A DNA stretch of 28,337 nt from Stentor coeruleus (GCA_001970955.1 MPUH01000957.1:1-28337), one strand, 5' to 3'; numbered from the stretch's first letter, positions 17,815-27,941 are shown. Notes: generated by a model not told the origin, from the letters alone. Translations and numbers: made by a program.

Positions 17815-17886
17815 GTCAGAAGCTAGGAATTGAACCTAGAACCTCCGGTCCGTAATACGGGCGCTCTACCGTTGAGCTACTTCTGA
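17815..17886 (-). tRNA. tRNA, anticodon uncertain (TAC by strict spacing)
   Basis: A complete cloverleaf on the minus strand: acceptor TCAGAAG/CTTCTGA (7 of 7), TA at 8-9, D stem GCTC/GAGC with a 7-nt loop AACGGTA, variable loop AGGTT, T stem CTAGG/CCTAG with loop TTCAATT. A box (TAGCTCAACGG) and B box (GGTTCAATTCC) are good, and TTTT follows two bases after the end. The 17-nt anticodon arm reads CCCGT-ATTACGG-ACCGG, with one C-C mismatch and an unusual A at position 32. With U33 fixed, the anticodon is TAC (Val). Shifting the loop by one gives ACG (Arg), whose loop TTACGGA looks more typical, but then the stem fails. No intron. The discriminator base would be C. Confidence 0.88.
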
Positions 17887-18147
17887 TTAATAAGTTATTG
17901 TTTAAACATCTTATATCATCTTTATATTTTATTGAAATAATCAATAAATTCTTGTAGTCTTTGCCATTATTAAGAAATTAATTACCCCTTATGCAATGAT
18001 AGCTTTCCAATAGCTTCTGTAAAAGGTTTTAAAGTTCAAAAAATATATCATTCTTTCAACCCTTAAAATCACAATCTCTCCAAACCCAAAAAATTTCACC
18101 AGTCCATATTTCCTATTTCATCATCTATTCATAAGGTAAATATTAAA

Positions 18148-18840
18148 CTACTTATTAGCATTTTTCCTTGCCCTTACAGAGACATTATTGATCACAAGTG
18201 GTCTAATTAAATGTGAGCCCATATGTTGCACTACAATCTTTAAGCTATCATTAGGATAATGTGACGATACTTCATTGATGACTATATTGTTAAATACTAC
18301 TTTCCAATTATCTATTGTAAAAGATGTTAAAGTCCCTCGAAGGATTTTTTTCCCATGAATATTATGCTCAAGGAGTTTTGGGGGGTTTTCCATAGTATAA
18401 AGTTCGATTTGGAATTTGAAATGAAAAGGAATTTGCAGTCTTTTTAGACTGGTGTCAAAAAGCCCAATTGTTATATGAAATCCTTTTTCTTTGAGGATTA
18501 TTGATGGAAGGTCTTCTATAAGGTTAATAGAATATTGGTAATCTTCTTCAGTGAAGATTTTTTGAAGACTTCCATTGTCGGAACGGGGAAGGTTTATATC
18601 GAAATGTTCTTCTTGGTTTTGAAGGACTTTTTTGGCTTTATCGACGAGGAATTCGATGTTGTCGGATAGGGATCGATTGTTTTCAGCTATTTTTAGTAGC
18701 TGCTGATTCTGGGTGTAGAGCATTTGGCATATGTTTTGGATGAAGCCTGAGTTACTAGATGGATGAAGCTGAATGTAATGCAAGTTTAAATTTGTACACT
18801 CAGGATGGCTGCAAGGGATATTTTCACCATAAATACACAT
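18148..18840 (-). CDS. hypothetical 230-aa protein with N-terminal Cys/His cluster and predicted beta-rich domain
   Basis: The ORF runs from ATG 18840 to TAG 18148. The N-terminus MCIYGENIPCSHPEC (Cys 2, 10, 15 and His 12) could bind a metal. Residues 35-90 form a helix or short coiled coil. From about 110 the sequence alternates hydrophobic strands: FHITIGLFDTSLKRL, FHFKFQIELYTMENPP, GTLTSFTIDNWKVVFNNIVI, LKIVVQ and PLVINNVSVRARK. This suggests one beta-sandwich of C2/immunoglobulin-like type. The late VSSHYPND...RPLVINNVSVRARK pattern recalls DNA- or ligand-binding beta-sandwiches such as plant CBP60 proteins, but this is too weak to assign. No signal peptide or membrane segment. No intron needed. 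Confidence 0.78.
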   Translation of the reverse strand: MCIYGENIPCSHPECTNLNLHYIQLHPSSNSGFIQNICQMLYTQNQQLLKIAENNRSLSDNIEFLVDKAKKVLQNQEEHFDINLPRSDNGSLQKIFTEEDYQYSINLIEDLPSIILKEKGFHITIGLFDTSLKRLQIPFHFKFQIELYTMENPPKLLEHNIHGKKILRGTLTSFTIDNWKVVFNNIVINEVSSHYPNDSLKIVVQHMGSHLIRPLVINNVSVRARKNANK

Positions 18841-19701
18841 TTTTACAAAGGATTAGGATATTTTATGAGTTTTTTTATTGATTTTGTGTGAAAAGGATAG
18901 TTTAGTTAGAGTTTTGATGGTTTTTTAGATAAAATTTTTGAATTTGCAAAGACTAGGCTTATAGGCTACTAAAATAAAATTAATAAGTTTTTTTTCAGTG
19001 AAAAATCAGATTGGTTTTAGGCATGTTTTTGAGTATGAAATTATTGTAATACAGTTATATGATTTTAATGATATGGATTGAGTTTGTAAGATTGCGAATG
19101 TTGATAATATATTAAAGGTAGAATAGATGCTTAGATGCTATTTATAATAACTGTTGTGGAATTTAAATAGAAAAAGTTGATTTTTTTTTATTGAAGATAT
19201 ACAGAATATAAGTATTAAAAGTTGAGGACTTAAGATTTCTAAATGATAAAAATTATAATATGAAGTAAAAATCATTAGAATTTATTGAGATAAAAATATT
19301 TTATTGATATAAGGCTTTTTAGTTTGATTAATTATAGATATGGTGTGGTAGTTTATTAATTTATGAATTTGTTATGGTGTAATTTTGATGAAAAAAATAC
19401 ACAGATTTAGTTTGGGGTGAAATATAAATATGATGATTTTATTCAAGTCTCAGACTTGACAAAAAGGATTTGTGATAAAATATATATAATCTGATCAGAT
19501 GCTTAGAAATAAATACAAAATACTTTAATCAAAGTTTTTTGTTTATCTTCACCCAAACATAATATTTTCCTCAAACCCTACAAAACAGAAATTTTAAACT
19601 TACATCATCTTTTCCAATACTACATCTAACCCACCAACTAAAAAATCTCCAACTTTATTTCTAAATCAAATTTTCATAGCTATTAATTATAAAATCCTAT
19701 G
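18841..19701. other. longest intergenic gap; palindromes but no gene recognised
   Basis: 861 nt. The left part is G/T-rich (5' flank of the 18148-18840 gene); the last 160 nt are C/A-rich (3' flank of the SHIPPO gene). Two short palindromes lie at 19443-19459 and 19489-19500. All frames are broken. Confidence 0.55.
19443..19459. repeat. 8-bp perfect inverted repeat around a single base
   Basis: TCAAGTCT and AGACTTGA flank one C. A separate perfect 12-bp palindrome, ATCTGATCAGAT, follows at 19489-19500, 29 nt further on. Confidence 0.5.
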
Positions 19702-21360
19702 CTAAGTCTTTAATTTCATATCACTTCTGATTTTCTTATAATTGTTATTCCTAAGCTTTGGAGGACTTTCTCCATTACTAACCCCTTGCATAGATTTCCT
19801 AGGTGTTAAATCCACTGCAAAATTGTTTTTATTAGGTGTAAAAAGACTAGTCCTCTCACTTTTATTAAACTTGCACGAAAAGCTTTTACTCAAAGACTTG
19901 GGTGTATAATCCCCTGGGCCTGGTGAGTTCTCAGTCCTCCTTTCTCTTTTACTTTTTCCAATCGAATACATCGGAGAATTCGCTTTAAATTCCATCGAAT
20001 AAGCTCCAGGTCCAGGTGTTGGGTCAATTTTCGGGTCTTTCGGCTTTCCTCTAATAGTCGTACTAGATGAAGACTCAGGCCGATTTACATATAAAATTTC
20101 AGCATTCGTATCATTTTTAAATAACTCCTGCCTTTTTGATTTAGGAAAAGTTATAATCGGTGAAGTGCTTCTTATATAATTGTTGTTATATGAAGCTGGA
20201 CTAACAGGAGTAATTAAAACTTTCTCATATTTCTCAGCTTTGGATATAGTAAAACCTTTATTTGGTGAAGAACAAGGACTAGTATTATAAGATCCTGGCC
20301 CAGGTGAATTTTCTTGTCTAACTCTAAAACGAGGGCTTATAACCCCACCAGCTCGACTAAGTGTTGAAGGAGGGTTATAATTTGGCCCTATAGACTCTGT
20401 AGCATAATTAAAATTCCTAAGAGACTTGGAAAAAACACATTTTTGTGAACTGGACCTAACTTTAACATTATAGTCACTTGGACCTGGGAAGTTGTTTCTA
20501 ACAATATTTTGTCTTTTTGAAGATCCTATTGAATATGCTGCTGATTTAGGGTAGCTTGTAAGAGATTCAGAAAAATACTGTGCCGGTCCTGGGGTTATGG
20601 ATACTGAATTTATAGGTTTTCCAATCAAAATAGCTGATGCAGAGTGGATTTTAGGTGTTGGAGAATATGAACTAGGACCAGGTTCATTTGCATGTAAAGC
20701 ACATTTTTCACCTAATAAGACCCTTTTAGCATTACCAATAGTACAAGTTGGTGTATGTCTTTTAATATCAGTATTATAATCACTAGGTCCTGGAGAAAGC
20801 TCTTTACTTTGAAATCTAGGACTTGTACCAATTGAGTATTTTGATGAACTATGAGGCTGATCAATACTATAACTACCTGGTCCTGGGGTGTTAAGCTTTG
20901 GTTGATCTTTTGGCTTACCTATAAGAAAACAAGAATATGAATGTTCTGAACGGTCAGGACTGTAATCAGCTGGGCCTGGGCTTGTAAATTCTCTCACATC
21001 CTCCCTGGTGCTTTTTGAAAACATATGAACTGGTCCTGAGCTCAAACGTTTGTTTTCATAATCCCCTGGCCCTGGAGTTTGTTTGATCGCTTCTGATTTA
21101 GAACTTTTACCAATCGTATATCTTGGGGAATTCGAATCAATACAAACTGAGTAACTTCCTGGCCCAGGAGTATTTTCTGTCACACTAGTCATCAGGTTGT
21201 TAGATACTGATTTTGTTATTCTTAAAGGTGATAAACTTTGCATTTCCACAGTTTCTATGGTTTCGTGGTTTATATTCTCAGATACCTGAGGATTATCTTT
21301 TGACGACGATACAACATTGACGGAGTAGATTTTTTGGTTAGGCAGTTTTGAGACTTCCAT
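19702..21360 (-). CDS. SHIPPO / ODF3-type PGP-repeat protein
   Basis: The 552-aa protein (ATG 21360, TAG 19702) consists of sperm-tail PG-rich (SHIPPO) repeats. Thirteen PGP-type motifs are visible, starting near residues 64, 96, 128, 159, 190, 227, 257, 292, 325 (IGPNY), 353, 385 (TPVSPASY, degenerate), 449 and 480, mostly about 32 apart, with a likely decayed unit near 420. Each unit is typically [TS]PGP[GAS]xY, a short linker, then a hydrophobic-Ser-Ile-Gly-Lys segment such as YTIGKSSK or YSIGKSKR. Mammalian ODF3/CIMAP proteins with these repeats associate with ciliary or flagellar microtubules, so an axonemal or cortical-microtubule role is likely. The number of units exceeds the six or so of a typical ODF3. 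It is basic, with no membrane segment. The P4-ATPase start-distal end lies 145 nt upstream, same strand. Confidence 0.92.
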   Translation of the reverse strand: MEVSKLPNQKIYSVNVVSSSKDNPQVSENINHETIETVEMQSLSPLRITKSVSNNLMTSVTENTPGPGSYSVCIDSNSPRYTIGKSSKSEAIKQTPGPGDYENKRLSSGPVHMFSKSTREDVREFTSPGPADYSPDRSEHSYSCFLIGKPKDQPKLNTPGPGSYSIDQPHSSSKYSIGTSPRFQSKELSPGPSDYNTDIKRHTPTCTIGNAKRVLLGEKCALHANEPGPSSYSPTPKIHSASAILIGKPINSVSITPGPAQYFSESLTSYPKSAAYSIGSSKRQNIVRNNFPGPSDYNVKVRSSSQKCVFSKSLRNFNYATESIGPNYNPPSTLSRAGGVISPRFRVRQENSPGPGSYNTSPCSSPNKGFTISKAEKYEKVLITPVSPASYNNNYIRSTSPIITFPKSKRQELFKNDTNAEILYVNRPESSSSTTIRGKPKDPKIDPTPGPGAYSMEFKANSPMYSIGKSKRERRTENSPGPGDYTPKSLSKSFSCKFNKSERTSLFTPNKNNFAVDLTPRKSMQGVSNGESPPKLRNNNYKKIRSDMKLKT

Positions 21361-21505
21361 TAACTGTTTATATAACGATTATATCAGTGAAAATTAACAG
21401 AAAAAAAACTTTGACTTAGTTTTATATGAAAACCATATAGAATAAATATACAAATATTAATATATAAAGAATTTTATGGTTATTAAAAAACTAATGCTTA
21501 ATTAT

Positions 21506-24500
21506 CTAGAAATTATAATTCTGTATTTGTCTATTTTTTGGAGGCCATATTTTTTCTTTTATTACTTTGGCCATATGTAAAGGTAGCCACGACACAGCTG
21601 TTATAATTAGAACTTTCCAGAAAAAATCAGCTCTAACAATGAATTTCAGGTCAAAATAGCTTTTTAGGAATATAATAGAAATCAAGTATATCAGTAAAGA
21701 GAAAAGCTCAGCTAAGACCATAGGGGGTTTCCAGTTTTGTATTTGAGAGAAAATGTTTAAAAGCTCAGTGAAAATCAGTGATGAAAAAGTTATAGCAACA
21801 ATATTAACAAAATTATCATGGGGGAATAAAATTATAGACAAAAGCATTATCGCTGAACCTTGATATACACTTTTAAACATCCATAAAAAGAACCTAGTCA
21901 TATTTAAAGCTCTTCCTAACTGTACAGTTCTATACAATATCGGATACCCATCAATACTTTTTCTATCAAAATCTTCATCTAAAATCAAAGCAAATACCGG
22001 CAAAGACGTAAAAGCTGTAGAGTATCCAAACATTAAATATCCATTATAAATAGGAATCGCTGAATAATAAAACAATACAATAAAAAGTATCTGAATCACT
22101 GATATAATCATCCCTCTATGAAAAACAAAATTAGCTAGTTTCGCTGTTCGAAGGTAACTAAGTCTTCCATGCCATAAGACTAAATCAGCTAAATATTTAA
22201 ACTCGCTTATAGAAAAATCTGCAGCGAGAGAAGCTTGATGGCCTTCTTTACCTTCAACACCAATACCAACATGAGCAGCTTGTATCATCCCAACATCATT
22301 CCCCCCATCACCAATAGCACAAACTCTAAAAATTGTTTCTTTTTGTAAAGCTTCAACAATCTGAGATTTCTGTGTAGGACTAACTCTACAACATACAACT
22401 CCAGCACATTTTGAAGCAAATTGGACAAAATCTTTACTAAAATATTTGATAACCAAAGCTAAAGATATACCGTCAATGACTAAAACGTAATTTCCTATAT
22501 CTGGATCTTCTTTCATTAATTGACTTTCTCTTATTTCGTTTTGGGTTTTTAATGATGTTAGTTCAATAAATTTGTTTTCTCGTTTTCTTAGACCTGTTGC
22601 TATGGCAATGCATTTTGCCGTTTCAACTTTATCCCCAGTGAGCATCCAGATTTTTATTCCTCCGTTTATAAGTTTGCTTATAACTTTGTCTACATCGTCT
22701 TGAAGTTTGTCTTCAACCCCGGTTACCCCAAGATAGTCCATATTTGTTTCAATACTGTCGATAACTTTTCTTAATTCAAAGTCTCGGTTTTCCATTAAAG
22801 CTGCTGCTCGATCATGGCTTGTACTGAATTCTTTATACTCTTCAGCTGATAATATTCTTTGTGTTATAGCTAAAGTTCTTAATCCTTCCATAGCATATGT
22901 TTCACAGTCCTCAACCATTTTAGTCTGTGCAACATTTGCCCCGATTTTATCTTTAATAACTTCATCTGCACCTTTAAGGTAAAATATAATCCTATCAGTC
23001 TTTTTGTGGTGAAGTATAATTCCCATACGTTTACTAGATGAAGTAAATGGGAAAATATTTAGTATTTTATATGCATCCCTACCTTTATCAGTCCTTATAG
23101 TAATTTCTTTTGTCGTCCTTTTATATAACACAACTCCGATTTCTTCAGCAAATCTTACCAAAGCAATTTCATCAGGGGAACTAGCTTGTAATATTTTTTG
23201 CCCATTTTCATTTATTGGCGTAACATTATTACACAAAGCTAAAGCTGTGGCAAAATCCCTAATAGCAAAATCCACATCTCTTTTCTTCCTCTTCCTAGAC
23301 TGCCAATCACCAATAGGAAAAGGGTTATTTTCAAGGTTTTTAGCAATAAGATCACGCATTTCAGTTATATTAGCCTGGTCAACAGTAAAAGTGTAGTTTT
23401 CCAGACTGGCAATTTTTAGAACCATTTCATTTTTAGTCAAAGTTCCAGTTTTGTCTGTAAGTAAATAATGGATTCGGCCAAGTTCTTCAGGGATTGTCCT
23501 ATTACGAGGTTTAGCTTTTCCAATGCTTTCATCATTAGAAATCTGGTAGCAATAGAAAATTTTGGCTAGATCCATATTGACTCTTAACGAAATAGGGATG
23601 ATATTAGTAAGTAAAAGGACATAACGGACTAAAGATATAGGTGAATTTTCTGTAAACCCAGAAAGTGAAAGTAAGAAAAATGCAATAAACAGCATAAGGG
23701 TGACTAAATATACAGATAAAGTATTTAATTCCTTATCTGTAGTTCCAAGTTTATTCGAAGGTTCACGACTATTCATAACACTTCTAGTTTCTTTCCCTGT
23801 ATATATAACAATCCCAATACAGCTACCTGAAGCTAATGTTGTATTTGCCCATAAGGTATTTTCTAAACTAAGCCCTTCTTCAATATCTTGATTTATGATT
23901 TTCCCAGTAAACTCATATATGTTTTTTTCTGGAGGTTTAACTAAAATCTTTGCATTAAATTTACCCATATCTTGTACTTCAATAGTCTGTGTCATGACTA
24001 TACTTTTACGGAGTTTCCAGTCAGTTTCCCCATCAAGTTGATCTGTTTTAATAAAAACCGTACCACTTTCTTCATGAGTTTTTAAAAGTATCATATCAGC
24101 AGGGATTCTCTCACCATGAGTTATTTGTAGTATTTGACCTATTTCTATGTCACTTGATACTATTTTACTAATCCCAGCTGATGTGATTCTTTGATACTCT
24201 TCATTATTTACTTCTGTATCACGTTTCCATCTAAGATAGTCATCATAAGCTTCTTTACTCATTGTCACGACCATAACAAAAACCAATGGGGCAATGTATG
24301 TGAATAAAAATCCTACTTGTAAAGGTGGATATGTTTGGCTTAAGGAAATGATGAGAAAAAAAAAGTTCATAGGCTGTTTGAATTGGTAGTACAAAAACAA
24401 GAACAAGAAGTTGAAAATCGTGTACTTCGTGTTTTTAACGCTATTTGATATGTTTTTGCATGAGATCATACCTGAAAGTTTGATTTCTCTATACACTATC

Positions 24501-24517
24501 TGCTGTGAAGAGTCCAT
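21506..24517 (-). CDS. P4-type ATPase (phospholipid flippase), NEO1/ATP9 class
   Basis: The 1003-aa protein (ATG 24517, TAG 21506) has every P-type ATPase signature. TDQLDGETDWKLR (158-170) is the actuator loop, with DGET at 162-165. PISLRVNMD starts at 308, the P4-specific PISL in membrane helix 4. DKTGTLT has its phosphorylated Asp at 355. The nucleotide domain carries FPFTSSSKRMGII and YLKGADEV; MLTGDKVETA and GDGGNDVGMIQ form the hinge and Mg site. EGKEGHQASLAADFSI follows. A hydrophobic hairpin lies near 35-85 and six hydrophobic helices in the C-terminal quarter. DGETDW rather than DGETNL, the short N-terminus and VEGKEGHQAS point to the NEO1/ATP9 branch, which in yeast and animals acts in Golgi/endosome membranes and does not need a CDC50 subunit. 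It moves aminophospholipids to the cytosolic leaflet. Length and motifs are complete, with no intron. Confidence 0.93.
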   Translation of the reverse strand: MDSSQQIVYREIKLSGMISCKNISNSVKNTKYTIFNFLFLFLYYQFKQPMNFFFLIISLSQTYPPLQVGFLFTYIAPLVFVMVVTMSKEAYDDYLRWKRDTEVNNEEYQRITSAGISKIVSSDIEIGQILQITHGERIPADMILLKTHEESGTVFIKTDQLDGETDWKLRKSIVMTQTIEVQDMGKFNAKILVKPPEKNIYEFTGKIINQDIEEGLSLENTLWANTTLASGSCIGIVIYTGKETRSVMNSREPSNKLGTTDKELNTLSVYLVTLMLFIAFFLLSLSGFTENSPISLVRYVLLLTNIIPISLRVNMDLAKIFYCYQISNDESIGKAKPRNRTIPEELGRIHYLLTDKTGTLTKNEMVLKIASLENYTFTVDQANITEMRDLIAKNLENNPFPIGDWQSRKRKKRDVDFAIRDFATALALCNNVTPINENGQKILQASSPDEIALVRFAEEIGVVLYKRTTKEITIRTDKGRDAYKILNIFPFTSSSKRMGIILHHKKTDRIIFYLKGADEVIKDKIGANVAQTKMVEDCETYAMEGLRTLAITQRILSAEEYKEFSTSHDRAAALMENRDFELRKVIDSIETNMDYLGVTGVEDKLQDDVDKVISKLINGGIKIWMLTGDKVETAKCIAIATGLRKRENKFIELTSLKTQNEIRESQLMKEDPDIGNYVLVIDGISLALVIKYFSKDFVQFASKCAGVVCCRVSPTQKSQIVEALQKETIFRVCAIGDGGNDVGMIQAAHVGIGVEGKEGHQASLAADFSISEFKYLADLVLWHGRLSYLRTAKLANFVFHRGMIISVIQILFIVLFYYSAIPIYNGYLMFGYSTAFTSLPVFALILDEDFDRKSIDGYPILYRTVQLGRALNMTRFFLWMFKSVYQGSAIMLLSIILFPHDNFVNIVAITFSSLIFTELLNIFSQIQNWKPPMVLAELFSLLIYLISIIFLKSYFDLKFIVRADFFWKVLIITAVSWLPLHMAKVIKEKIWPPKNRQIQNYNF

Positions 24518-24567
24518 TTTATATATAAAATGGTTATAAATACTTGTTAAGCTATTTTAATAAGTTA

Positions 24568-26940
24568 TTAGTCTTCATAGTCTTCGCTATACTCATCATC
24601 TTCATCTTGGTTTTCTTTAGCGATACCTTCTGTTGTCATAGACTCATGATGTTCCCCGACCCCATAATGCTGTAAAATATCTTCAAGTTCTTCAACTAAT
24701 ATGCAAGGGTCTTCTGAGTTTTCATATTGCAAAGCTTCTAATATTAAAACCATATGGTCTTGAGGGATATCTGTTATACCTATATTCTCAAGACCTTCAC
24801 AAAACCCTTGTCCTGATATCAGTCCTTCATCATCATAATTAAAAATTCCTTTAACAGTTTTCCCATCTTCAACCATTTTATCAGCTATTTTCTCTAAATA
24901 TCCACGAACTATTACAGCGATTTCCTCATCAGACATATCTTGGGAATTTGAATTATCATGACTTATATAGCTTTTTATAAAATATTCATAAGGAACTTGA
25001 TTGATTTGCATGTTACATGAATAAAATAATAATCGACAATAACTATGAAGCTCAGGGGTAAAAGTTAATTGTAAATCTTCAAGTATTATTTTGAAATCAT
25101 CTGAAGAAACTGTGCCTTTTTGATCTGGGTCACAAGCTAAACATGATTCTTTAAGTGCAAGATGATACTCGCTTAAAATACTTGTAAGTTCTTTATCAAG
25201 CCTTTCTTCATCTGTGTTTGACAAGATAGTCCAGTTTTCTGTATTTTTAAAATATTTGGTTGTTATATGGTCAAGAGATGCTAAATGTAAATCTTCATCA
25301 ACAGTATCTTCATTTGGTTCTATAAGGAATTTGCTTAATAATCTAGCATCTTCTTGAGGAAAACTAAATGGTTCACTTCTAAAAAACGCTTCCATAGCTT
25401 CAAAAGATATGGAGTCAGAATTGCTTATGAGGTTTGGGAAATCTTCTTTTGCTATACGGTGTATTTGTAAAGCTAATGAGGATTTCAGAAGCAAATCAGC
25501 AACTTGGGATTTTTTTATAGTCTGGATTTTGGGTTTAATAAACAGATTAGCTATAGGTCCAGGTTTTGGAGCTTTATTTTTATTAGACTCAAGTTTTTCT
25601 TGAGGCTTTTGTATCAAAGCAGGTGTACTTTCTCTTGACTTTGCAGCTTTGCTTAAACTAGAATCAGGCTTTTCTATAATTTGACTTGATGACTTGCTAT
25701 TTTCTATCCCTCTAGTATCTTGTTTACCCCTTTTAACCTTATCTTCTTCATCAGAACTCTCATATTTACTTGAATAATCATAAAACGGATACCACTCTTT
25801 TACTACATCAGGGAACTTCTCAGGTCGATCTAAATTAAAAATAATACTTATCTCAGATACATGTTTTTGTTTAACTTTCCCACATACAGCTTTAAATTGT
25901 TCATATATCCCTGCAAAACTCTTTACATTTTTAAAAATCCCAACAAATTCATTAACACTTTTAAATCTCAGAGGTATTATACTATTCACCAATTTAAACA
26001 AACTTGGAGCTTTTGGTTTAAAATTCACTATATTCCCTATTCTTTTAGGTTTTATATTTCCTTTATCAACTTTAGCTTTTAATAAAGCAATTTCCATCTT
26101 ATACTTCTCTTCTTTATCAGCAAAGTCTTTACTTGAACTATCTAATGCTATTCGTAATTTGTGTATTTCAGTACGATTATTAACATCTACTTTTTTAACA
26201 ATAGGCTTTTTCTTTTTCTTTTCTTCCTCTAAAGTTGCTTTAAGTGTTGAGTTTTCAGTTTTCAAAGCTGAGATTTGTTGGAAATATTCATTGTTTTCGT
26301 TTTTTAAAGATGCTAAGGCTTGGGCTGTTAGGATTTTTTCTTCTGTTGGTTCTTGTTTAGATTTTAAAGTTTCTTCTAAATGATGTCGTAATCTTGTACA
26401 TTCGTCTATATAAGCTTGGACTTCAACTTCTAATTCGCTTACCCGGCTGCATTTGATATTGGATTTCAGTTTGAATATATCTTTTTCTCTGATTTCAAGT
26501 TCAGCTTTAAGTTCTTTGATTGTTTGTTTGAGACTAGGGATTATTGATGTACTTTGAGGTTTATCCCAAGCTTGCTTTATATCTTTAGGGTCTTCTTTTT
26601 TAGATAGTTCGTTTTCAATTTGCATGTTTTTTGTTTTGAGACGAAGAAGTTCTTGTTGTAAAGAATGGGTTTTAAGTTTGAGTTCCATGTTTTCTTGAAA
26701 AAGTTGCTCTTTTTCGATTAACACTTGTTTTGGTTTGATTCTTAAAAGCAAGTCTTTATCGAATTCTCCTATGTGGCTACCTCTCATTACTCTTGGGAGG
26801 ACTTTTACTGAATTTTGCCCTTTTCTTTTGAGAACTGGTCGGCTTATTTCTAAGGTATTGAAGCTACTGGGTCTGTTGTTGAGAGTTGAATTTTTGTCAT
26901 CGATTATCCTTTATAAAAATTACTGGGTGTCTCCTAGCAT
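24568..26940 (-). CDS. coiled-coil protein with degenerate EF-hand-like C-terminus (one 15-nt intron)
   Basis: The long exon is open upstream of its first Met. Removing a 15-nt intron at 26909-26923 joins it to ATG 26940 (MLGDT-QIIDDKNSTLNN), with an in-frame TGA immediately before that ATG. The spliced product is 785 aa, not the 739 aa from the internal ATG at 26787. Residues about 60-300 form a long coiled coil (IEKEQLFQENMELKLK; SELEVEVQAYIDECTRLRHHL), ending in a KKKKKP basic patch. A Ser/Lys/Pro-rich linker follows. The C-terminal third is helical, with EF-hand-like loops DPDQKGTVSSDD (about 599) and NYDDEGLISGQG (about 696); both miss one or more canonical ligands, so calcium binding is uncertain. 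The tail is very acidic (DEDDEYSEDYED). A ciliary or cytoskeletal role is plausible but not shown. It starts 51 nt upstream of the flippase gene. Confidence 0.85.
26909..26923 (-). other. 15-nt intron
   Basis: The minus strand reads GTAATTTTTATAAAG, splitting CA|G. It ends AAG rather than TAG, unlike the others, and contains an in-frame TAA if retained. Joining gives an in-phase ATG start where the long exon has none nearby. Confidence 0.78.
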
Positions 26941-27287
26941 TCAATTTATATATTATTGCCTTTGGGATTTAAGGGTTTTTAGAGATCATAAGAAAATAGA
27001 AGATTTTAAATAGATTAATGTGATCAAAGTTTAAAGAATGGATAATGGTGGGAGATGGTTTAGTTTATTAGCCAATAAATTTTTTTTTTGAGTTTAAAAT
27101 AAGGATAGCGCATTTGATAGTAAAAGGATTAGCTCAGTTTTTTGATATTTTTAAGGTAAAAATTGTATTTATTTGATACGACTATTAAGGTTTTTATTTT
27201 GAATAAGGTTTTTATATATTAAAAGTTCTTGAATATCATAATGATTTAAAATCATATTTATTACCAAAAGGCAATTAATAATACAAA
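26941..27287. promoter_or_regulatory. shared upstream region of a divergent gene pair
   Basis: 347 nt lie between the starts of the coiled-coil/EF-hand-like gene (minus) and the 217-aa gene (plus). No specific element is recognised; the sequence is AT-rich. Confidence 0.45.
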
Positions 27288-27941
27288 ATGGCCCAGCTTT
27301 ATGAGGCTAAATCCCCAAGATTCCAAGACCTAGAAAAACATTGTCAAAAACTTGAATACAAAATCATAATACTACAATCAGAAAAAGATTACTTTGAAAA
27401 ACAGCTACAAGAAAAAGAAAAAAGCATTACTAATATTCAAAATCAGCTCCACAGTCTAAAGCGCAGAATCCATCATCATAAAGCAACTTGGTCTCAGATT
27501 GCCCATGATAATAAAATGCTTAAAGAAGAACTCTCAAGAAACAGATGTGGAGCTGTCTCAGATATCGATTCAACAAAGCATCTTTTAAGTTCTTTACTTG
27601 AGAAAATATGGAAAGGTAAAAACAAAACACCTCAGAAGGCATTTTTGATAAATTTAGTGACGAAATATAAATTTTATGAATGTTTGAAAGAGTTACTTAT
27701 GGTATTTCAAGGATATTTAGATGAAACTAGTGAAAAGTCTTTTAGTTATACAGTTTCCCCTAAAGGACAGACTAATTATAGTATAGAACATGCGTTTTCA
27801 CCGATTTTTCATGAAACTTATAGTGATGAGGATGAAGAGATAGAAAAACTTATGGATGAGTCTAAAGTATTGATGAAAACTCTTGAGAAACAGAATAACA
27901 AGTTAGATAGTCTTCATTATAAAATGAGTAGAGAAAGATAG
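27288..27941 (+). CDS. hypothetical small coiled-coil protein
   Basis: A 217-aa ORF runs from ATG 27288 (preceded by AATACAAA) to TAG 27941. Residues 10-85 form a strong coiled coil (KHCQKLEYKIIILQSEKDYF; KSITNIQNQLHSLKRRIHHH). The middle is a helical, Lys-rich segment (LLSSLLEKIWKGKNKTPQKA). An acidic stretch SDEDEEIEKLMDE and a final helix follow. There is no known motif or membrane segment. It shares coiled-coil character with its divergent neighbour at 24568-26940, but I see no sequence similarity. The 3' flank is markedly G/T-rich. Confidence 0.78.
   Translation: MAQLYEAKSPRFQDLEKHCQKLEYKIIILQSEKDYFEKQLQEKEKSITNIQNQLHSLKRRIHHHKATWSQIAHDNKMLKEELSRNRCGAVSDIDSTKHLLSSLLEKIWKGKNKTPQKAFLINLVTKYKFYECLKELLMVFQGYLDETSEKSFSYTVSPKGQTNYSIEHAFSPIFHETYSDEDEEIEKLMDESKVLMKTLEKQNNKLDSLHYKMSRER

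Noticed and set aside
1984..21360. Shared N-terminus MEVSK in BUB3 and the SHIPPO protein
   Set aside because: Only five residues match, with different synonymous codons and no similarity beyond; coincidence.
26858..26903. Alternative start ATG ACA AAA near 26902 with an 18-nt GT...TAG intron
   Set aside because: It does not lead into the long coding frame, and 18 nt does not match the 15-nt rule. The ATG at 26940 with a 15-nt intron gives a clean join.
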